From the NCBI RefSeq assembly GCF_026151205.1, contig NC_087079.1, positions 310,001 through 374,000 on the forward strand: 64,000 nucleotides of DNA, read 5' to 3'. The notes beneath the pieces are model-generated. The model was not told the origin of the DNA and searched no databases. It worked only from the letters and a program-made list of their open reading frames with translations. Numbering within the stretch: position 1 is the stretch's first letter; each line of letters starts with the position of its first letter. This DNA comes from Bolinopsis microptera (lineage: Eukaryota; Ctenophora; Tentaculata; Lobata; Bolinopsidae). A program made the translations under genes and the position numbers. Positions 48,751 to 58,200 of this stretch are shown here, in pieces.

Positions 48751-49156
48751 ATATAACGGTGCTTCTGCGCCCGATAGTGTACCTGCATGGTGATAATTAA
48801 ATAATGGGTGCGACTGTAATTTAAGAGGGTAGTCTTAAGTCTACACTCTACACTCTACACTATGAGCACGTACACGTGTAAACTTGATTGGTCCTTTATA
48901 CATAAGACTTTGACTCTCACAATCACTATGGAATTTAATCCTGTTTCATGTTATTTTCATGAGTAAAGTTTTTGGATTGTGGTTAGAATGATCATCCACT
49001 AAATATGGAAAACAATCAAATTCTCATTGCCTGGTATCATTTCATGATTGAGTATTTTATACGAATGGTACATTAGCCGTTCCAATATCTCCTCAAATAA
49101 TGCGCAATTCCCTTTCTTAATCATTAATATTCATTAGTGAAGGACCAGATATCAAG

Positions 49157-49214
49157 ATGGTAATGATAGATCAAGAGAAGCTCCTTAAGATGCAGCAGCA
49201 CGTACGAACTGGAG
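49157..49214 (+). CDS. BTF3: BTF3 exon 1 (coding part)
   Basis: ATG at 49157; donor GGAG|GTAACA. Encodes [19 protein letters not shown] plus one base. Confidence 0.85.
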
Positions 49215-52200
49215 GTAACAATCAGACTGTAATGTTGATATATTTAATGTAATGTTGATACAGGGTGGCCCAAAAGTAACTACCCACACGCAACCCTTTA
49301 ATAACTCACGTAATTGGTATCAGAATTGCTTTAAAATTTCAGAGGATGTGGCACACCACTCCCTCTTTTTCTCTTTCGTCACCATAAAGTGAGAACGGTT
49401 TGAGTTAGGAACTCCAAAATTTCCAGACACATTTGGTTTGATAATTGAAGTGCTTTCCCAAAATTTCAAGTTGGTTGTTTACAACTAAGCCGAGTTATGA
49501 CCATTTTAAGATCTGGCCGATACATGATCCCGGCACTTAATCTGTTATTTCTTCACTCAAATTAATGGTCTGATTGGTAGGAACCTGCTCATAGGACAGC
49601 AACCGAAGCGCTATAACGTGGGGGGGGGGGTTGCAACGACCATTAATGTCAGTAGATGGAATTTTGTCAAAACTGACATTGTCATTAATGGTCATTAAAG
49701 GTCATTAATGGTCAATAATGGTCATTAATGGTCATTAAATAATTGAAATTCTGAACTATCTTGGAAGCAACATGTCCAAGAAATTTACAATTATGATCAC
49801 TTTGTACAGTATCACTTCTACAGTATCACTTCTAGATAAAGTTTCTCACAGCCCCCTACATAGATTGCCAGAGTCTCGTTTGAGAAAACGAATTAATATT
49901 CGCCTAATAGAGGCTCGGACCTCGGTTTCGGAATGAGTGCCAAGCACCATTCTGTTATACGTTGGTAACTTGTCTTGCCTGTTTGCTTGTTTGCATTTGA
50001 CTTAGTATAAATGCTTGTTTGCAGTTGACTTAGTATACATGCTTGTTTGCAGTTTGCGTGGATTTGAATTGTATTGATTTCCTTTATTTGTGTTGATTGC
50101 TTTTGATAATTTGGATTTTCAATACCTCCTCACAGTACCTTCTATGCCATCGTCGAACATTGCCATGGCAAGTATTTCTCAACTCTGGTATAGGGCTGCT
50201 TTTAATCTAATGGTTTGATGTTACGATTTACTTTAATTAAATAGTAATTAGAATATTTTAAGCGAATGCTGAATCAGTTTCTTTTACTTATTTGTATAAA
50301 AAGTCCTACTTGAATAGTGACAGTGATTTAATTCGTGCGAAGGCCAACCGTGTTGCATTGCAGTTTTCCGAACTGTACCCTGGTGATGATGAAAGAGAAG
50401 AGGAATCAGATAATGAGTCAGATTTCGTCGCACCAGATAGTGAAAGTGAAGACAAGGATCTTCATGACTTAGTTACTATAAAAAACAAGAAAATGAACAC
50501 AAACACCGCTATTACGAAGTTCTGTAATTTTGGTAAGACGATATTTGGAAATAAAAGTCGGAGATCGAAATTTTTTGGTACCGGCTGTTTCGAGGGTTCT
50601 GTGCCATACCAACCGGGCTGCAAAAATTCTTCTAAGCCCTGTCAACGTCGAACAATTCGAAAGGGCGACTCATTAAGTGCTACCTTTGTTCCAAAAAAGG
50701 CTAAACGTCCCCTTCGTTGCCTCGGTACCATCTTATCAATGAGTGTCTCTGCTTCAAAAAAGGGCAACTGCAGATCTAGACGAATTCCTGCCGCATCAAT
50801 TTGTCCCTATCGTGATGACAGTGCTCGATTTTGGGTCAAAACTGCCGAAGGCAGAGTATTGAACTGTAAACGAATTGTTCTATCTAATCCTAGGAAAAGA
50901 TCAGCTTTTTTGTTGTCCGATTCAGACTGATGACGATGTATTTCATGAAGTGCTAAAGTTGAATAAGTTCATCTACTGTGTAATTACTATATATAATCGA
51001 CTAGCATAATGATTTGGCTAAAATATAAATCTTGATATGATATAAGAACGGGAACGAAGTATTTAATTTTAATACCCGTGTTATTATTATTTTATTATTG
51101 ATTGTTATTTTACTATTGATACGATCTGATACTCCTAAATTACCCTTTGAATTATTATTATTGATAACTATAAGTCACCAACTGTTATCTGGTTTAAATC
51201 CCGTGGCCGCAAAATTTGTTCTTCATTACATTCGAACTTAATAAATGTAATCCCTAACTCACTCTGGAATCCACTCAAGTGATATTCTGGAAGGTCTGCC
51301 TAACCACGGAAGATTCTATTCTAAGTTTTCTCTTTCGAATCTCTAATTGGAAATGTAAAATAATAACATATACTTGTAGTTAGTTAACTTAAGGTAGGGT
51401 CTAAGTAATGCAGGCGTCCGTCCTTTTCGCTCTAAGAAGTGCCGGAAAAAACATTACCATTAATGTCAGTAGATGAAATTTTGACAAAACTGACATTGTC
51501 ATTAATGGTCATCAATGGTCATTAATGGTCATTAATGGTCGTTGCAACCCCCCCCCCCCCCCCCCCCCCCCCATAATGTGAATTTCTTTGATTTTAAGGA
51601 ATGTCATAATTAGTATTCACTTAATAAAGTGATCAGATCGTCATCCCCCAACATGCTCGGTATCGCCTAATGAGCCTCATTGTTGCTCGCTAGTGAATAG
51701 CTCCCAATGCAATGGGTTTACTGATTGGGTGACGAAATCACAGATTAAGTGCCGAGATCACGTATCCGAAAGATCTTAAAAGGGTCATAACTCGGCTTAG
51801 TTGTAAACAACCAACTTGAAATTTTAGGAAAACACTTCAATTATCAAACCAAATGTGTCTGAAAATGTTGGAGTTCCAACTCAGGGTTGCGTTTGGGTAG
51901 TTACTTTTGGGCCACCCTGTATTTCTTAATTTATGTTTTTAAGCTAGGTAATATTTATCTTAATATATTGTGGGCATTTATAAACGCCCGGGCTTAAGTG
52001 GAAGAGGAGTTATTCTAAAATTGGGCTGATATGAGTTTTATAGATGAATCACGATCTAAAAGATAAGAATCTCTGGTGTTAGCTAAAAACTACTCACCAC
52101 GGTCCATAATCTCCCAACTTGACGAGCATTGATCTAATGAAAAGGATTGGGCTATATTGTTTACTATGTTGTTTGCGTGTGTGACCTGCACTGGTTCGGG

Positions 52201-55200
52201 ACAGTTTTTAGTTAGCTAATTAAACCATGGGTCTCTTAAACTCTTTTTCAAAGGTATTATCGGTTGAGTTTGTATGGCATTTGATTGAAATCAGAAAAAT
52301 GTTCGCCAAAAACAACACAGATAGGACTCACAACATCTGATTTGGTTTACTTCCAAGACTATCTAAAATCAGGGCCTGATTCATGGCGTTTACCTCTAAA
52401 TACTATTCTCTCCCAGGTAAGGGTACAGTAAGAAGGAAGAAGAAAGTTATTCACAAGAGTGTGGGTACAGACGACAAGAAACTGCAGACCAGTCTTAAGA
52501 AACTTCAAGTCAGCAATATCCCCGGTATCGAAGAGGTACGTGCAAAGCGAAGTATAGTCCACTGTGGGTAAAGAGCTAGTAGTGTTTTAGCGGTCTGTCA
52601 TTGAACCTTTTGTGTGATTCGGGGCTTTTGATTTGGTGGAGTTAGAATACTTTCATGTTAGGATACTTTCATGATCCATGTAGCAGTTTTAAAAAAACAA
52701 TTCCCCGGCTGCGTTGTTTAAAACATTTAACATTTCAGGTTAACATAATCAAAGAAGATGGAAATGTGATCCATTTTAGTAACCCTAAGGTTCAAGCAAC
52801 AGTACAAGCGAACACATTCGCAATTTCTGGAAACGCAGAAACAAAGCCAATCTCAGACCTCTTGCCAGGTATGTCCCCGTCCCAACTTCACACATTATTC
52901 ACCTTTACCAGATTCCGATAATTATAAACCCCCCCCCCCCCCTCCGTGAATTATTTTACAAATAGCCAGTGTGTAGGAATTACACTAGAGCTTTCCCGAA
53001 CCCACTCTCCCATATGCTGATTGAGGAGCACTACCCGAAGGCATTACTCGGCACTAACGCCTTAAAATCTTTAATTACAATCAAATATAAATATATGCAC
53101 ACAATGTATAAAGTATTAATAATGTATAAAATATGATTATGCTATTAGCAAATTTAAATAGTACTATTAAGAATTTTAAATAACTCTTATCTCTTGACAT
53201 AAATTTAGAACAGCGACACAGGGTCTGAAGAATGCGCGGTGATATTTTTATCTTTTAAAAGTTGTAAATGACAGTGAAATTGCGCGGTTTCGATAGCATT
53301 GTAAAAAATGCTCGAAGATAGTCATATTTTGTTATGAGGTTAAAGTTTTGTTGCTCGTTATTATGATCAACGTATGTTGTACCAAATTATTTAAATTTCT
53401 AAAAGTACGAAATTTGAGTTGTCCCAGTCCTTGTCATCCGGTTTATGTGCTTGTGCAGTAAGCACATGCTTGTTGACTGTAGACTTGAATGAATTTAGGA
53501 ATTTGTCTTGTAGGCAAGTGGTGACATATTTTATGTCCTTGTTAATAATGTTGACTGTTTGGTTATATAACTTAGGCCCAATGTAAGAAATGCTCTTGTC
53601 TGAATTACATAAACGGTTAAATGGTACTGCAAAGAACTCAGGTTCTCTTCTAGGTGCGTTTAAGTTTGAAACAGTGAACATTCTTATAATATTTGGTGGT
53701 GCAGTGTTAGAATAAACTTTGTGCATTAAGCATAATATACATTTAGCTATCACGTTCGGTAAAGCTAATACTTCTAGTTTATTGAAAATTTCCTTTGTGT
53801 GTGAAGGTGTGCTATTCAGATCTTTGTCATAAAAATAGCGGTGGTATTGGTTATCTGCAGCGCGAATGCCCTTTTTCTGGGCCGAGAAGACTCTTTTAAC
53901 GGAGTTTAGCGATCTTGTTCCCCAAACTGTGCAGCAGTAGTACAAGTGAGACTGAACAAAGCTGTTGTATATCAACTTGAGTGCTTTGTTAGGTACTGAG
54001 CCTTTGAGTTTGTAGAGAATACCCGCATTTCTAGATACTTTAGTGGCTAAATGTCTAATGTGGTGGGCCCAATTTAGCTTGGTATCAATGATCACGCCAA
54101 GAAACTTTTCGTGATAACTTTGCTTTAGTCGCTCACCTCCCATGTAGATTTCTATATCCTTAGTTTTTTTATTTGTAAAGATCATATATTTAGTTTTGCT
54201 AGCATTTAATTTGAGCCCGTTATTAGTAGCCCAATCAATTATCAAAGTCAGAATCTCATTCACCAATGCATTAAGTTGTTCAAATGTATCTGTACTTATT
54301 ATTAGGTTTGCGTCGTCAGCGAAATAAATATGTTTAGCTAAATTACTAATCTGAGGAAGGTCGTTGATGTAGATTATGAACAGAATTGGTCCGAGAATGG
54401 AGCCCTGTGGTACTCCGTAGTTAAGTTTGAGGTGAGAGGACTTGCAGTTGTTGACGCTCACGTATTGCTCTCTATCGGTTAGATATGAGTGAAACCAAGA
54501 TAAAGCCAACCCCCGAACTCCATAGTGCTCAAGTTTTCTCAGAAGAATACTGCTGTCAACCATGTCAAAGGCCTTGCTGTAGTCCAATAGAAGCAGTGCT
54601 GTGACCTGCTTTTTTTCTAGTGCCCTGTGAATATGGTTTTGGGCTTCTAGTAAAGCATGTTCGCAGCTGTGCCCAGCCCGAAATCCGTATTGAGAGTCAA
54701 ATAGGATTTTCTCTGTCTTTAAGTGATCTAATAGTCGCGCTTGCATAATTTTTTCAAAGATTTTTGAGAAACATGAGAGTAGTGAGATAGGTCGATAGTT
54801 TGAAACTTCAGCACGTGACCCACCTTTGTGAAGTGGAACTACTTTCGCGATTTTCAATTTATGCGGAAACTTTCCCTGATGTAGAGACGCAGAGACTAGG
54901 CAGCTAAGCACTGGTGCAAGTATATTGCTCACTTTTTTCAGGGGAAGTATACTCATATCAGAAGTCGACTTAATCTTCAAACCCTTCACTATTTCAATTA
55001 TTTCTGATGCGGACGAATCTTCTAGATTCATGCTCCGCTGGCATTTGCTATCTTGAGTTTCTGTTACGATAGTCCTGCCCTCAGAGCATACGAGACCATT
55101 TTCTCTCTTAAGAGTCTCAGCTATATTGCAGAAATAGTCATTGAAGCTATTCGCAATTTGCTGTGAATCTGTTATCTCGCTCCCATTATAGTTAATTTTG

Positions 55201-58200
55201 TTTATCTTAATTTTGCCTTTTTTCTTTCTGTTTAACAAGTTATTAACCATTTGCCATTGTTTTCTGCTGTCGCTAGAATATTTTGTAAAGTACGCGTTGT
55301 AATATTTGTTTTTGGCCTTATCCACGTGTTTATTCACAAATTTCTTCATTTTCTTGTACCTAATATCATTTTCAGTGGTCGGGTTTGTGACAAAATCTTC
55401 ATAAAATTTATTTTTGCGATCACATGCGCACCGTAACCATTCTTGGATCCACGGCTTTGTGTTTTTACGGCGGCCTGGTTTACTCTTTTTTGCCTTAATT
55501 GGGAAATTTCGGTCGTATAGTTCACTATATTTTTTATCGAAAGCCTCAAATTTTTCATCTACAGAATCATAGTTATTAACCAAGTTCCAGTCTACCGCAG
55601 AAATGTCGTTCTCGAACTTTTGGATACTGTCATCGTTTATTACTCGAGAAGACATTTCTGTTGTATCTTCTTGAAGTTTACAACTGAGCCTATTCTGATC
55701 AACCATGATTGTGACAAAAGTTGCCAAGTGGTCAGAGATTGACTCAGAAATTACTCCCGATTTTGTAACAGCGTGGCAATTATTGACGAAAATATGGTCA
55801 ATGATTGTCGCACTGTGATCTGTGACTCTAGTTGGTCTAGATATCACAGGAGCGAACCCATGCTCTGCTAGAGTATCCACATACTTAGTGACAGAGTCTA
55901 TTCTCCCGTAATCTAGTAGGTCTATGTTAGTATCACCGGCCAGTATGATATTTTTGTTTCGATGTCTTGCTAAGTTACGGAGGAAAATTTTTAATTGTTC
56001 AAGGAAACCATTCAAATCCCCACTTGGAGAGCGATATATATTACAGATTAACGCGTTTTTGTGCCCTTTCAAGGTAAGTTCTGCAACCAAGAATTCTCCT
56101 ATCTTAGGATTATCGTGGCAACATAGAGCGCTCTTAACGTTTATGTCAGATAATTCACATAGTTTTTTGTTAACATATATAACTAATCCTCCACCACGAT
56201 TTGACGCTCTGGCGGGAGTCTGAACATACGGTGGATAGAAACCTTCTAGTTCGAGCTCCTCTCCCTGAAAAGGCAAACATTCCGTGTTACAATTTGTTTC
56301 ATTGAAGCAGAGAACGTCGTATTTTGTGTATTGATCTATATTCTCCCGAAATTCTTCAATGTTCCCATTAAGTGACCTAACGTTTAGCGAGAAAAGTTTT
56401 AATTCATACTCCTTCGTATTTTTTATTGCTTTCGCGGTATAGTATTTGCAGTTATTTAGAAGACTAGACGTTGTTTCCCACGGATTCAAATCAGCATCAG
56501 TATCATCACGATCACCTATTTGATTTGATAGGTGGTCGCGATTAAAGGGGTTAAACCTAATAGTGTTACTGAGATTTATCATGTGAAGCTGTCTAATGGA
56601 GACATCATATGCTGGGAAAATTTTTCTTAAGCATTCTTTGCAGCCTGTTGAGCCAGCAGAACATCTTGTGTGGGATAGGTTGTCACAGTAGCAACATTTG
56701 GTCATTTGTCTTACATTCCCAATTTTTGTGCAAGTGTGACATTTTTCTCGTTTATTGGAGACTGGGATTTGTATAGGCCGTGATGGTAATAGAGGCATGA
56801 CGGCGCCCACTGGAAGAATTTCTGAAATGCAGCTGTAGCAAGACCATTCTCCAGTAAGTTCAGTTATGTCGCTAGGTGTTAGGTGAGCACATTTTGGGTG
56901 ATATGTCATATAACAGATACTACAAGTGATGCTTATCTTGTGTGAGACTAGGCGCTTTGTACAGGCCTTACAGCTATTTTTACTACTTCGGATAACTACC
57001 ATTTTTTGGCTGTAAATGATACTCTTGTTTAAATGTAGATATAGGTTTGCTACTGTATATTAATATATAATAAAGTACACGGAAAAACAGTTACTGAAAG
57101 TATCTACTCCAGATGAGTGAGCCAAGAAAATGGGGCCAGGGAAGAGTGAGAAAACGTGCGAGGTTTTGTGAACACTCTGTCCGGGTCCCTAACTTCAGCT
57201 CCTAACTAGAGAAATCAATTCAGTTAAGTGTTATTCTGTGGGAATAAGTTTAAAAAGTTAATTGAAGTATGTGAAATGTGAATGTGACTTGTATTCTGTA
57301 TTTGTAACTTGTAAGTGTATGTACTTAGTGGTCTGATTACGTGATTCAAATTAGTAAAGATAAGATTTCGATTAGCCGTAAGCTGGTGCAGATAAGACAT
57401 GGTTCGTATACTGTACGATTCTTAGTAGATTAATAATTATGTCCAAATTTTCGATGTAGTATGTTTGTATATTGTATTGCTGTTCTAAGGTCTGCCCAAT
57501 GAAGAAACATACTCCCGTCTTAGCGGCCAGTGTTTTCGAATTAAGTAGCTGCGCCCCATAAATTCTTTGACACAGGTAGCAAGAGAGCGAGCTATCTCTC
57601 TCTTGGACAGTACTGTTAGGTGGATTCCGTTTCCATCAGGATCTACAATGACCTCTCTTCTCTGGTATAAAACAGTACAAATATGGTGCGAGTCAAAGAA
57701 CCATAGCTTGGACACTCTATTGCTTAGTTCAAAAATAAAACTGTTAAAAAGCTTAACCTCCTCATTAAGCCACGAGAAACGTGTGAGAACTAAAGAATTA
57801 AATATAAAAGTCGTGTTAGGATATTTCTCAATTAGATAATCAATATTTCTTTTAAAATCACATGAAAGGGAGTGGTGGTGGTGGTCATAGCGAGATAAAT
57901 CGTTTATACCAGAAGAAATTATGACAATTTTAGAGCCAGAAATATACTGTTCGTGATCTAAAATTTTGGATAACTGGTACATTTCGCGTTTGATGCAGTG
58001 TACGTTAGGAAGGTCGAAAGGAACATCTCTGAGAAGCGAGTCCGTCAAGAATAATAGACGCTCCTTAGGTTGAGACTGCTCAGTAACTGTAGGCTTATGA
58101 ATCGGTTCGTGGATCCTCGGGATTTTTTTGCGAGGGGGGGTATTCTGAGAGAGGCGTCTGAACGTAAGCGATATTCTGCAGTCCTGAGTTTCTGGTTGTG

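Larger units (their letters stand above)
49261..51919. mobile_element. 2.66-kb TIR element in BTF3 intron 1, TA target
   Basis: It begins TA|CAGGGTGGCCCAAAAGTAAC and ends AGTTACTTTTGGGCCACCCTG|TA. The inverted arms stay similar for about 350 bp on each side (49261-49610 and 51570-51919), with matching blocks such as AAGTGCTTT versus AACACTTC and TTGTAAACAACCAACTTGAA on the right arm. TA at both borders fits a Tc1/mariner-like target, but no DDE transposase is visible. The interior has a G run (49621-49630), hairpin/minisatellite modules at 49632 and 51454, a 212-codon ORF and a C run (51549-51572). Solo ends of the same family occur at 9187 and 62628. Confidence 0.75.

Noticed and set aside
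52383-52571. A BTF3 start at the ATG at 52383
   Set aside because: The residues before 52417 do not match the family and a CAG acceptor precedes 52417. The true N-terminus with DQEKLLKMQ is encoded at 49157.
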